From: Meghimatium bilineatum
Taxonomy: Eukaryota; Mollusca; Gastropoda; Stylommatophora; Philomycidae
Assembly: GCA_034231615.1 (NCBI GenBank)
Contig: CM067311.1
Coordinates: 18,369,173 to 18,433,172, forward strand
Direction: 5' to 3'
DNA length: 64,000 nt
Below, piece by piece: positions 15,001-30,000 of this stretch; positions within the stretch are counted from its first letter, which is position 1; the number at the start of each line of letters is the position of its first letter. The notes under the pieces are model-generated. The model ran no database searches and was not told the DNA's origin. It was given only the letters and a program-made list of their open reading frames with translations. Made by a program: the position numbers and the translations under genes.

Positions 15001-18000
15001 CTTGAAATCGAGTCAATAGCCGTTTTTGATTTCACATAATTCTAAGTTCAGGAAAAATAATATTTGGTGCTAAACGGGAATTTCCATATGTAACATTGCT
15101 TTATACAAATGTACAGTGGAAACAACTACTTTTAGAACGGTGCACATTCTACCGTGAGGGTCATGCCTTTATATTTAATAATCAGCTGTGAGATGTAAGC
15201 ATCTACATAATCCAGCGGTTGTTTATAATTTAGATTAACTTTTTTTTAATATAGGTTAAATAAGGTATCTTTGATACTGGATCACATTTCTTTGATAAAA
15301 AAATATTTCTATAGCGACATTATTATTCTAAACCTAACTTCAAATGATCAATCCAAAAGAACAATACGTTTTTGATAAAAATAATTTAACATCTCGGCAA
15401 ACGAATCTGAACGGACTAACATAAAAGCATAGTACTAGTTGAAGAATAAGAATAAATGTTTACACAAATGTCCTTTATTTAAAAAAAATTATGTTGTATG
15501 TTTTAGGTGTTATCTCTCATTACCAATTCCAACTTTCACATATTTAATTTGGTAATTATAATCTTTGTTATCTTCATTTCATGTGTTTGAATCATGATTG
15601 GTTGTCTGTAATTTGTCTTTACTCTACTGTTAGGTGTGCATGAGTTTCTGAGAGAATTCCAGATGATCCTATTGTTCATTTTCTTCCTGATTTGATCCCA
15701 CTCCAATCAAGGATTGTCTAATGTTTTCTCCCCTTAGAATCTACAGGCTAAAGATTTTATGGAAGTCAAAAATTGACTTTAGCTTTAGACATTTGTGTAT
15801 ATATTGCTGGAGTCAGTGGTAATGAAAGATCAGACATGACTAGTTGATGAGACAGTACTTAGAAGTGATAGGACAGATCTAATGACAAGTCTAGATGTAA
15901 TACATAATGAAGAAGATGATGATACTGAGTAATAACATACCTACAAAGAGTGGCAGAAATGGTAGTGACAATGGTGAGGGGAGAAAATATGCCATCTCTA
16001 GAAAGATATGATCATATAATCAACTTCTGATTGAAACTATGAGCCTGCATACTCTTGGATGGATGGGTCAAAGGGCATGAGCCCATGGACCGCTGGATCA
16101 GCAACCAACTCTTGAATGGTTGTAGGAAGAGTGGAACACTTATGGGAATTTGCAGTGTTCTATGATGATGGTTTCTAATCAAGAATCCTACTAAAGACTT
16201 ACTTCACATTAAATGGATCATGATATTGAGAGAATTACAAGCTATCTCAGTTGGAGTTACGGAGTCAAGATTCCCAATAATTTCTGAAAGAATATTAATA
16301 TTATCTCCTTTAGAAGCAAGCGTACAGTACTCAAGACAGTTGTAAAGTGCAGATGTTACAAGCTAAGATTTGTAACCTGTTAAATAATGTCTCACATTTC
16401 AATGAATTATTTTATTGTTATATGTGATTGTTGTGGGAAGCTAGTTATATGTTCTTCTATCAAAACATCCATTGTTCAACAATGTTTAATGACTTGTTTT
16501 GATCTTGTTTAATGCTTTTCTAATAATAGTAATATACATTTGACAAATAGGAACAGCAAAAAAAAAATAATTGCATATTGATATATGATATGATTTCATA
16601 ACAAGATCATCTGGCTTTTAAAAGATCCTTCTCCAGGATCATGTACTTGTAGCAGAAACATTATAAGATATCAGCAAATGGATTAGGGTATTTTTAACAG
16701 TCACTTACGACTATGTAATAAGATCAACACAAATGACATTTACTGCTAGTTTAATATTTTCTGTATGCGAAGGTCTGGTCCCACTATTGGCCTATTAGAC
16801 CAGCCATTATGCAATAGTTTACCTTCAGTTACTATGTTGTTCCGGCAGGCTGACGTTGTGCTTAAACTAGTTACGGGCACGGCTTTCTGTTGACAGAACA
16901 ACAAAGAAACCTGTTGCAAGAGGCAGAGTTGTGCCCTGATGTCGACGTCTGTTTCGGTGGCATTAGACTCGAAACACCATCGAGTTGGATGGTTGTTGGA
17001 ACAGAGGGCGGAGCACTTATGGGAATGCCTCACGTGCTGTGAGGCCAGTTTCTAATCAAGAATCAATAGTTGACTCAGAAGAGGTCATGACAACATAGTG
17101 AAACTTTACCTCTTGTGGAAGTCCACATCATTTCTGTATTACAATTACCTTTCCATAATATGGTACAACATTCACAGAACCCAGCATTGCACATCATGCT
17201 GCGGGAACCAGGTGAGCTCTGGCCATGACCCTAGCTGCCAACATGTGCACGGTGTACCAGCTATGAAAAGTGCATACATGGGATGAGGTGAAAAGCAATT
17301 CTGTGCAGGATGTGACAGTTACCTAGGGGAGCTTAGATTTAGGCAAACATGTTAGTCTTTCATAATTGGAGAGCACTTTGAATGGCAAAGAATACATAGT
17401 TGACTGTCCAACTCATATCGGTGACCATGGTCCAGAGATGAGTTGATATGAATACCTCTAACATGGAAAGAATGCTTGGCATGGATGTTGAAGATCATGA
17501 CTCCAACTCCACATGTTGCAGAAAGGTAGAAAAGGTCACAAAACCCCTAGAATTTACCCTCTCTGAGGAGGGGGCTTCTTAAAACATTGCACACTGAATT
17601 GGAGCCTTGTATGTATGAAATAAAACTTTTGAGAAACTTGGCATTGTGCACAGGAAGTAATAGCTAATTGCTCATAATTCCTGGAAATCATAACAACTTC
17701 AACATTATGCAGCAGAGGTGCAGCAAAAATTCCTCATGTTATAAAATGTATTTTTAATGTGTCTGAACTGAAACCTTGAAATTGACTGTAGACTATCACT
17801 AATTCTGGAATATGATTTGGAAAAGTAAATATGTATATGTATGTGAAAGCTGAATACTTCATGCAGACAAGGAAAGAAGGATTCCAACATTTGAATATAT
17901 TGTGCTACAGATATTTAACTCGGTGGACCAAGCAGAAACCTATTTGTCTGTTTTCCCTATTTGCTGATTTTGTCCCTGGTCCACTAAGAGTTAAGAATTA

Positions 18001-21000
18001 GTTATGTATAGTTAACAAGGCAAATATATTCATCCAACAGTAAATAAATAAACTTGTGGGTTATCAAGAACAACTTTTGGCAGTGGTGAAATAGCGTAAA
18101 TTTATTTTGTTTGGACATGTAATGAGACGTAACTTATATTCTAAAACTATTTTGCAAGGAACCGTTGAGAGTGAAAGGAGAAAAGGTGGGGATATAAAAT
18201 CCTGGATTGACAACATAAAGGAATAATCTGGACATGATTTTTCTACACTTGTCCAAATGGCTGAGGATAGATGTGTTTGCAGGGCTTTATTATTAGGACT
18301 CCAGAATTATAAAATCTCAGAAATGATTGCTGAAGAAGAGGATAGATAATGATGATGGTATCAATAATGATATGATCAGATCAAGTTCCTGAAGATGTGA
18401 TAATTTTTTTTGAACAGAATCCCATCATTTATGCTGCTGTCATTTGTGTTTGTGTTACCACTAACTAACCACAAACATTTATAAGAACTTTGTATGGAAG
18501 CGAAGTGCATAGGTCTGCTGACTCGCCTGTCATTTATGTTCATGTTATCGCTAACCACAAACATTTATAAGAACTCTGTAATGAAATGACGTGCCTGGGT
18601 GCCCATCCATATTTCCCCAGGCCTTCTCTGACTATCAGTTACAGCAGATGACCAGTAACTTCATTGATCAGTTTGGTTTCAACGATGAAGAGTTTGCTGA
18701 ACAGGATGAGAAAATAGAGTGAGTACTGCTACTAAATATGATGCTGGTGTTTGATCTTCTGTGCTGTGTTTTAGTTTTGTTATTGTCATAAACATGATTG
18801 TTCTTAAGAAAAAGCAGACTCATTTGTCGGTATGCTGAGATGGGGCTGGTCAAGTGGGGGAAGTTGTGGATTTACTGCAGTGTTTTTTGGTTAAATAAAA
18901 AAGTACCTTTTATAGCTTTTTTCAATTGCGGATATTAGTCCACAGTCAGAGCTTTTAACGATTCAAAAAATATTGGTTGTTGCAGTTCTGGTAATCCAGT
19001 CATGACAACTTCTGAAAAAGTATATCTTCCCTCTGAGTGAAGAGGATGATACTGGATAAGATAACATGTATTTACAAAGAGTGATGAAGGGAGAGGTCCA
19101 AGAATCACATGATCGACATCTGACTGGAACCCTTAGTCTGCACTCTCTTTTATATAGCTGAATGCTGGTGCAGAGATCGGAACACTTATATTTCTTGTGC
19201 TGCGATGCTGGTTTTTAATGAAGAATAAAGTTCTAAAATGAAGTCTCAACATAACATGTATATCAGGAAATAAAACATTCAGTTGGAAAATAAAGGGAAA
19301 TAATTTGAGTAATCATAGCACATGTATTTTAACACTATACATTGACTTTGATATTGCAAGCTGTGGTATTTTGTTTCTTTGAAATACCCATTACTTCTGT
19401 TTTATTGATATTTAAGAAGAGGCCTTTCTCTTTACTGTCTGTCACAACTAAGGTCTTCCTCACTTTTAGCAATCAGAGCCACATATCTTATATTATTTAT
19501 GTTATGTCCTCCTACTGATATTCCTTGGAAATCAACTATTGCACACAGTGTTTTTTTTTTTACTGTATAAAGAGAACAGGTTTCGTGAAAGTGCACATCC
19601 CTGTCTAACTCCTTGTTTTATTTGTTGGAAGGGGCCAAATTTATTTCCTACTATTATTGCTGCTGTTTGTTACCAGTACATCATGTTCTTGATTGTTTTT
19701 AAATTCTGTCGATGTTCAAATTCTCTAGTATGTGTATTACTTGTGTATTGCTATATGTATGTATATGTGTATGTATGTATGTACGTATGTACATACATAC
19801 ATACATACATACATACATACATACATACATACATACATACATACATACATACATACACATATACATACATATATAGTCTACACCTCACGTCTACCGGTAC
19901 ATTGTCAATCGCCTTTTTAAAAGACCATGCGATCATTTTGGACAGAATATTCATTCATGAATTTCTGACTTAGCGGTTGTAATACCGTCAGCTTCTTTTA
20001 TGTTGCGACATTTTGTCACAGCTACATCAGATAACAATATTCATTTCATTTTGTGCTAAATCTGTCCTTAAATGGTTCTAGTGGCTGTAGGAGGGAGGTA
20101 AGACTCCGAGGAATTAGATGTGGCCATGCTAATGCAAACTGCCATGCTTCCGAAAACAACAATGAACGCATCTTCTCTTCCTAGTCGAATTTAACCAAAT
20201 CCGTTTTCACACCTCTACACTCGGCCGTGCGATATGAAGGCAAATCTAAAAGCCATGATAAAAATTGACCTATTTCATTCATTGACTAATCTTGAATTTA
20301 CCCTAATGGTTGATGCTATCTCTTGCACATGTCCGGTCTCGGCTAGTATTGTAGCCAACCTTAGTCTGAATGCATCTGATATTGGGATAGATGGCAACAT
20401 CTCACTCAGTATTATTCTCATTGTTGTATTTTATGTGTGCACAGGTTATGTTTGTATGTTTCAAATGAACTTGTCTTACTTTTACTAAAGTTTTCCTATT
20501 AGCATTATATTACTTGTCCATTCATTCTTATAATAGCGGGATTCCACATTATTATTACAGATATTACACTATTATCTTTTTTCCTGTGTCTCTGCTTGTG
20601 TAAAAAGGTTTTCAACTTTTGTCACATTTTTTACATTAAAGTTATATCTCCGGCTTATGCACAGAAATATACAGTGCGTCCTCATACAGAGACTTTTGAA
20701 TTGCCCAATTTGCTGATGTCTAGAGAACTTTAGATCACAGAATTCAATGGTCAGGCATGATTAAATAGTTTATTGACATTCTTTAGTCTATTATATGTAA
20801 ATTCAAGTAGGAAGCATGAGGATAAATGAAAATAATTCTTACAGCTGACAGGAATTGAACCAGTTTTGTTTAGCAGCACTGAATCGCTTTGCAACACAAG
20901 TAAACAGGTTTTCCGTACTTGACATGGTTGGTCATGTTGAAAACCTGTTTACTTGTGTTGCAAAGTGCTGCTAGAACAGAACTGGTTCACTTCCTGTCAG

Positions 21001-24000
21001 CTGTAAGAATCAGTCTATTATACCTGATTTAATTCAAGTAGGTATTTAACTCTTAATATCTTAAAGATTGTCATCCTTCCTCAGGGCTGCTTTCTCTGAC
21101 AAAATATCAAGTATCGATTCTGAAATTCAAGCAAATGAGGTAAGTGAACATTACAAAATTAACAATGTTGACTTATTGAACTCTTTACTCCCAGAGCTAT
21201 TTTTTTGCATGGGGTTATGTTACCAAAATTTTTTTTTATTCCACTTAATGCTTACATGTCCCTGAGTATTATACACAAGATTAGAGTCAGTCTAAGCAGT
21301 CATTGATGCTGTTGACATATGAATATGCAAGATCATATGAAAAAATTTATTGAACACAAAGAAGGAAAAAATTACATTCTTTCAGTTATCCTCAAATAAG
21401 CTTCATTCATTAAAAGCCATACCATCTGGTCATAAGATATAAATAAATAATCATCACTAGACTAATGGTTGAAGAATTATTTAAATTTCCAATTCTCTTA
21501 CAGTTAACAGTAAAAAATGACTGACTATAAGAAATGTCTCATATCTCTGTCATGTTTTCCCCTCTCATTGACTTATTGATTTCTGATTGTCTTTCATATT
21601 CTGTAGAAATCCATTTCTATGTACAATTGTTGTTCTGCAAGGGTCTCCTTGCTTTCGTAACATGATCTTTCAGTTGCTGACAATTGTTTGAAAGTAATTA
21701 TGCTATTAAATTGGCAACTCATATTTACAAACTGAAATCACATAATAGGTTAAACCAAACTTAGAACTGGATTAAAGATCGGGGTTAGAAATGCGGTGTT
21801 GCTAGGGGTGAACATTTTAGAGGGTGCAAAGAGTGATGGTCAGCCAGTGGGGGACCAGTGTTGTCAGCAAAGTGTAATGGTGGATACACTCAGGGAGAGA
21901 TCGGAGCAACTAAGGATGTGTCCAGTTTGCAGTGATGATGAACTGACAACTAACTAAACTAACGAAACTCTTATAATTTACCAAGTTGAACATCATATTT
22001 ATACTGATAACTTGCCTTATTAATTGAGATCAGTGTAGTGTCAGTCACAGGCCAATTCAAGATGAGGGAAGTAAACAAATGGAAAATCAAGTTTGGAATA
22101 GTTTTAAAATGTTCTAATTGCTGAAATATTAACATTTTTAAAGTTGGAATAATAAAGCTATTGCTGATAACTGTATAGTTTCCAGTAGAATTTGAACAAT
22201 AACTATTGTCCTGGGGCATGAGCATCATCGATCACAGGTATTCTGCAGATGGAAGTGTTTATAGCATTAATATTTTAAAAATCTGTTAATATAAACATAC
22301 CTATATCCCAACTTGTACGATTTTAAAATCATATTACATATCAGATTAAAGTGAAATGATTGCACAATATGAAATACTTTTGTGGGGGTGGGATTATATA
22401 TGCATACGACAAGAAGCAAGTAAAGAAAAATCTATAAACTTAGATAGGATTGTAAAAGTGTATAGTGAGAAAAGTTGAGATACCAAATGGGCACCATGAA
22501 AAAAAAACAATCAAAGACCATGCTAATATGAAGAACATTAACATTTTGGTTTGCTCCCTATGCCAAGACACAATAATATATTTACTCCAGTTGAGAGATG
22601 AATTGGTGCCATCTGATTTGACCAGGTTTGAATTTCATCCGCTACTTTCTGATTGTTACCTGTGTAGAGTATGTGTGTCAAATTCTGGGGTTAAGCAACC
22701 ATATTTATGGTTTATTTTCATTAACTTTAGGTGCACCAGTGTAATATTAATTCAGTATTATAATTTGAAATTGTGATTATCAATTATGAATTCAATATTA
22801 TAACATGAAATTATGCTTGTTTATATGCAGCAACCTACTGTAACATTATTTGAACAAGTCTGCAATGAAAGAATCCAACAATTTGATGACGACAGTGATG
22901 AGGATATATGGGAAGAAAAACCTATTACTTTTGATAAAACTGCCCAACATGCCCGTCTCGAGTGAGTATTAATGGCATTATTAAATATTTTTGTGTTATT
23001 ATAATGTGTGTTGTCTTTCAGACGGCTGTGGTCAGTATATGAGAAATATAATAATATGACACCAGTCTGTTAACAGGTCTTCAAAGGTGAGCACAGTATA
23101 GTAATTGAACTACCATGCATGTTGTAAGAGGTGACAAAAGAGATTTGAGAGCAGAGTTAGCTGTCCCACCTTATGTGTCAAGTGAGCCAAAAATCATGCA
23201 CTAAGTATAAGGAAAAAAATATGGTATAAAAGAGCTCCAAGGGCAATGATGATGGACCTCTTTGTGCTCAAGTTTCTCCATACATACTTTGCCCTGCTCA
23301 GTAGAGCAGCACTGCCAGTGAGAACACCACTTATACAGGCCCCTCTCAGCAGAGCAGCACCCTGCCAGTAAGAGCACCCTAAATACAAGCCAATCTCTGG
23401 ATATATGACCTGTGCACTGATCAAGCACCCATCATGACTGATTCAAATTTTCATCTGTCACTTTGCATATACTTTATGTTGCCTGCCAATTATAAACACG
23501 GAAAAATTCTATCAGCTAAGATTAATGACAATGTTTGTGATGAACACAAAGAACACATCTGAAGAAATTTATGACTTGTAGCATGCAACTCCGTAGCGTC
23601 TAGGGATTGTTTTACTAGATATGTCTTATAGCAGGACAATGGTCCTACTAGCAGTTGTCCCAACAGGGTGTAGACAAGAGAACATAAATGCGTCATTTTG
23701 AGTTTTTGTTTGCTCCAATGACCCATCACATCCGACTTCAGCGACCATCCAATGATAATGTCCAGAGATCTGAAAAATACACTTTTAAACAACACATATT
23801 AACCTTGTAGCTTCTTGAATACAAAGTAAATAGCTTAACTACTATATCATGGCAGTCCCTAGAAATATGTTTAACTTGTGATGTTTAATATGTTTAACTC
23901 TTAACATATGTTGAAATCGGCAGTTTCACATAATTCACCCTTGGAGACATTTTTTAGCTTCGTAATTATAATATTTGATTTTCACTGTGTGTTAAATTAA

Positions 24001-27000
24001 TTGCACAACACTTTCTAACGAGATTTGCAACTATGCAGCTTTGAGAGAATTAGTTATAGTGCACATTCTCTTTACTCAGAACTCTGCAAGAAATGCTACA
24101 TTGAATGCTAAACTCTTAATCTCAAAGTTGCAATGTTGTCACTGGTAGAGTAAATGAAATAGGAAGCCTGGTGTGACCATTTTATGTAAGGTACATCCAA
24201 ATAAAATGCATCCATTGTAAAAGTTTTCCAAGCCATCATGTCATCTCACTTATTACAATGACTTACCCACGTGTGCCAGGGACAGTATATGGTTTATTAA
24301 TCCAGAGGGAGGATAAGTATATCACTTCTATAATGAGTAGCACATAATCTCGTTATCCTGTTTCTAAATTTTGCTTGCTCTCGATACTTTAATATAAATG
24401 TGAAAGCTGGACACTATTGATGGAGATATGCAAAGAATGATTCAGACATTTAAGAATTAGTTATATAGAACACAAAACAAATATATTCATCCGCAGAAAA
24501 TAAACAAACTTGCAAAGTTATCGAGAGTCACTTTTTGCTGTGGTGGAATGGCATAAACTTGTTTGGTTTGGACATTTAACGAGACACAACTTTCTACAAT
24601 TATTATGCAAGAAACAGTCAAGTATGGAAAGAGAAGAGGCGGCAAAAGAAAATCATGTATTGGTAACATCAAGGAATGGTCTGGTCATGATTTTTCTACA
24701 CTCCTCTGAATGGCTGAGGGTGGAGGGCATTTTCTGCTGATGCCTCCAGTGTGACACCAGTATGAGCCTCATGGGATATGGGTATTATTACATATTTTTT
24801 AACAGGAAGAGGTGCGACAGCTTTTGTAGACCTGAGATGACTGAACTAAATTCTAATATGCAGTATTCTACTTTGCTGTGCCTTTTTATGTTTTTGCATA
24901 GAAGAGTGTTTAATTTCAGTAATCCAGGGATAAGTCTCCAGGTTGCTTCATTACTCTGAAAATGATGTAGATACTAGTCCTTGGTTTATTAGTTATTTCT
25001 AGTCTAACCAAGGAATCTGAAATGGGAGGTAAAATCTAGATCTTGGTCATATCTGATCTTTGATCATGACTGAAATCCACCAAAACCATTAGAAAAACAA
25101 TTCACTTTTCAATACAAAAAAATTCCATCACATTTATAGGTACTGCTGTTAAATTCACCCAAAAAAGCAAAATGTATTTCTCTCCCTTATGTGTCAAAAA
25201 CTAGTTTCTGTAGTTTATATATCACTTCTGTCAATAGCATTTGTGTGCAATCAATTATGTGTCATAGTGCCAGGGTTGCCATTTTTAAAGGTTGCTGGCC
25301 ATGTAATATTTGATTTGGCCACTTTTATGTTTTTGGCATTTTGAAAATATATCTACTTTCATGTTTAAATTCCTGTTTAAATTTGGCTGAAAGAAATTTT
25401 TGGGGTATATTAAGTGAATGTATAAACAATATCCACCAGGACCATAGATGCTTGAGGTTAAAATCTACCCTCGCCATCTTAGGTAAATGATTTTTTAAAG
25501 GAACCTCAGTTTTAACAATCGCATCTACTACCTTGCTATCTGTTCTATTCTTATGTAAATGTAGAATACAGAGTATCTGTTTCGAATTACAAAGGTATTC
25601 AATTATCCTTTTATCGAGATGCCATAGTGAATCACAGTAGACCATAAATACAACAAACAAAATTGGAACATAAACTTTCATGATTGCAAAAGGCTCAAGA
25701 TTATAGTAAAGACAATAATTAAACTGTAAACTCAGCTCTTAAATAGTGAGAAGTTAAAAGGTATAATTTTACTATGCACAAAACAACCAAATACCCTAAT
25801 TACTTTCATCGTGTCTAGAAACAGTCTAGACTCTATATATTTGTTATAGTGCAGTGGATGAACGTTGGTCACTGTAGTTAGATATAACTAGTTGATATAA
25901 AAATGTGTGTTCTTGAAAATATAAAACAGCAATAGAAACGCGTACACTCTGATAACTAAAAAAGGTCAATGAAGATTTACAGATGCATTTAAAAGTATAT
26001 AATAAAGACACTAGATTCATTGCGCTGATTCATGAACCAACTGATATATTCTATATCAAACAAAAAAGCATGTGTAGAGTTTCAATGTTTTTCTTACAGT
26101 ATTGGAGTAAAAACTATTAATGTTTCAAGAATCTTCTGTTGTATTTTGGATTGATCATACGAGACTCTAGTTTGCTTCTTGAATATTCATATATTTAAAT
26201 AAAATAAAAGCATATATTTTACGCATTAAAACCACAAGCTTGGCATGCAAATTGTCACTAAGAGCAATTGCCATTTTATAGTGCTTCATGGAACTACATT
26301 GGCTTGTGGGAAAAAAAGTAATTTTAAGTATTCTGAGCATTTGGTAAGAGATGAAAGCTTTTTTGGCATACAGAATTTCTGGTCCAACAGATATTGAATA
26401 AAATGTCAGAATAAATTGGCTTTTAGCTGCATTTGACCACATTTTAAGCCAGTTGCGACTATGTTTTTAGTAGTTTATACATAGTTTTGGAAATTGACCA
26501 TTATTTTACAGAAACTTTGGCCATAAAAAAATGCTGCGAATGGGAGGAAAGGTTAATGTGACTTGTCACCAAAGGTGTGGGGTGGATTAGGGCTCGGACT
26601 GGGGCTAGTAAGTGGTGAGTGTATTGGCCAGGTAGTTATTTTCTGACAAAGCACAGAACATACCAAACTGTGTTACCACTAATACAAAATCAGTATAATA
26701 GGCTTGTACACATGTTACAACAGAACACTTGTTGCAGATCTGCCCAACATACAATAAAGAATAGAGAAACACTAGGCCATGCCTTGTCTCTTTTCATGGA
26801 AAATATGCCACTTTTTAGAATCTGAGGTTGGCTGTTACCTTTGTCTGAGTCATCAATGTGGAAGTCTGAAATCGAGTGAAAAAGTAGAAGTGTTCTATTC
26901 TGTGTTCAGAGTGTTCTTATGGGTTGGATTAGTAAGATGGACTTGATGGTATTTATTAGGCTGTTACCTTGCAGTCGCTGTCATATTCATAAATGTAGCA

Positions 27001-30000
27001 AGAATTTTAGTGTGCGTGGAAATATATATTGTTTGATCCATTGAATTGTACATATTGTTCAAATATTTCTTTTGCAATAGAAGATTACAAGCTGCAACAG
27101 CTAGGTGTAACAGTAGTGATGAGGATAGCACAGACAGTGGAGAAGAACTGGACTCTCCTGTCAAGATCCTGCAACAGCCAGCAGAGGGGATGGATGTGGA
27201 TAACTCTGAAGGTTAGCATCTATTACATATAAAATAGTGTGACTGTTGAAAACAGGTAGAACTGCAGTAAAACAGATCTAATAGATGGAAAGAGAAAACA
27301 AAGCAAACAAGTATTTTACTTCTTTTGTTGCTTAAAATATGTCTATATCTGTAATTTTGTCTGTTTAATAAACTTCCTTCAACAGAGTAGCAGATGGCAA
27401 CTATGGAAAATACAATCAAAATATGGAGTTCCACAACACCTCATCAACTTATCAGCAGTAGTTACATAGGTAGTCAATGTATCGTTAGAACAAGTGTTGG
27501 GCTTTCAGACAAATTCAACATACACTCAAGGGTGTGGCAAAGATGTGTTCTGTCTCCCGTACTGTTCATTACATATATTGATTGTATAGGTAAAATTGCC
27601 AGCAAATAAGAAGATAATATAAACAATCTCCTGAGTAAACTTCATTTTTGCAGATGATCAATCAATAATATCAACATCAGAACAACTGCAACATATACCG
27701 TCAAATCCCGACTATAAACCCATCCGTTTATAGGTCGATGTAATACTTTCAGGACCCTTAAAGTTTCCAAAGTCTAAAATCCGTTTATAGACCGACATGG
27801 TAACATTGCCAGTAATACTGAACTCCGTCATTATACGAATGAACGGACATGCTAAATGGAAATTACCTGGTAACACTAACTTTTGCAACTGTAAGATAAG
27901 GGCATTCCTTTAATTTGCCTCACTCACATTACTTGACTGAAAGAATCAAGTAATGAATAGGCCACTGTCTTCAGGGAACAATACATCCAAAGATAATACC
28001 ATGCTTCATTCCCGAACCACATCTATAGACGGCTTATGATGTGGCAAGACTTTGGAATAACAGATCATACTTTCCTGAACGAATCATTTGTGTTGGGTAT
28101 CCCTGAGATATGATGCGAAACTGCGCTAGTGAATAGTAATTACTGTGTAGGCAACTATTTTGCCACCAGATTCTGACAAAAATACAGCAGACGACAGTAA
28201 TGTCTAAGTGGGAAACGATACCATGAAAGAATGGTGAGACAAATGGGCACCGTCAGATCTCATTGTTTTTAAAATAAACATTAGAGTTTGAATTTTGTTC
28301 CTCGTATGTTTACCTTGTAGGGAGTCCCCTGTATACGGTAATAAACATGACAGAGGATTGTGAAATTGATCTTGTCTGCCACTAAATGTGCAGTGGTGGG
28401 GGGAGAAGGGAATCAATTACAGCGGAATTTTACTACAAAATACATTTGATATGTCGGGATTTGGAACCTCGTTTCATCTTCTATAAAGAAAGATTGTATT
28501 AGGTCACTTATCTGAATAGCATCAAAATGTGAAGGAAACTTGGATTGGTTGACTGATTGAAATGGGCAGGGCCAGTAGTCAATCTGCAGCCTCAGTGGGC
28601 TGGACTAATTAACAGAATATGTTAGGCGGTGACTTAGCTAGCCAAGAATATTGCACAAGTATGGCTTCCAGTTCATACATTTTTATTGTCATTGTGATTT
28701 TATTCGTGTTTTATAAGAAGGATGCCTGGATAGAAATGGAACATCGTACACTGCTGGTTTTAAGTTGGATGTTATAGCTTTTGCGGAGAAATCCAACAAT
28801 TCCATGGCTTCCCGTCACTTCATTGTGAACGAAAAGCAAGTGCGAGAATGGAGGAAAAAATGAAGAATTGTCTCTGATGCCATGGTCAAAGAGAGCATCA
28901 TGTGGCTGTACAGCTTTATTCCCTGCGCTGGAGGAGGAATTATCCAAATGGATAATGGAGTCTAGGCAGAACGGATTAATTATAACACGCACCAATATTC
29001 GAATCATGGTGCTCTTGATATTGAAAGATCCTGCATTCCAGAAACACAAATCTGGGGACTTTGTTGCGTAAATGGGATGGTGCAATCGCATTGCATCAAT
29101 GGGATGGTGCAATTGCTTCATGAACAGACATCACTTGTGTCTACAAACATGCACTAAGCTGGCGCAAAAGTTTGATGGATTTCAATGACAGTTTTGACTG
29201 GCACCAGTAAGTTTTTCCTTCTGTTCTCGATACCAGTATTTGATGTTATTCCTGTGTTTTGTTTTTGTGTGTCTCTATAGCTAATTTTGTTTAAAGATTT
29301 TGTTGTACGCAAGCCAAACCCACTATAATTTAATCTGTTATATCAAAACACTACCCAGTAGGGCTAGACTATAAACACATTACAGGTTTAAACTGATTTT
29401 TATGATTTCTTGTGTGCTCATCATTGCCCATCAATACCCACTAGTTTTTGATATAGTTTATGGTGTCCCATTGAGACGATATATAAACCTGTGCTTTACG
29501 TAGGTTTAAACTGTAATACCCATTGCAACAATGTTACTAAAAATAGAGTTTCCGGGGAAATTATGTAGTGTAAAAATGGTGGCATATGTGGAATACAGAT
29601 ATATTTATCGTTGATGAGTTTTTATCATGAAATATAGGAGATTTCGAAGGTAATATTGTATGATATATAAAAATTAATGTAAATCTAGGCCTAGCATTCT
29701 GATAAGTACACTCTGGATTGCTGGTGAGTCCTAGTCATTTAATCCTGGAGTGAATATATCGAACAAAAATATGTGAGTCACTGGCTTTATTTTTAACCGG
29801 TGCTTTTTCCCCTTTTTTATCGGGATTTGATGTAATTTTTTTTTAAATTTGGGAGTACTCGTTTATAAGTCAAGACCCTTAAATCAAGTTCTGATTTTTT
29901 CCCAAAAATTCTGTACGATTATACACGATTTTTAATGGTAAATAGATTCCACACAAAATTTAGCTACTTTAACACAAAGGTAAAAAAAACCAGAAGTAAT

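Noticed and set aside
19539..19973. 144-codon open frame
   Set aside because: It runs through the ACAT microsatellite (repeated YIHT) and a LINE fragment; not a gene.
23194..23428. Overlapping 75-76-codon - strand frames with short internal repeats ([23 protein letters not shown])
   Set aside because: The repeats come from a local GCAGAGCAGCA-type duplication next to an S1L fragment; no domain recognised.
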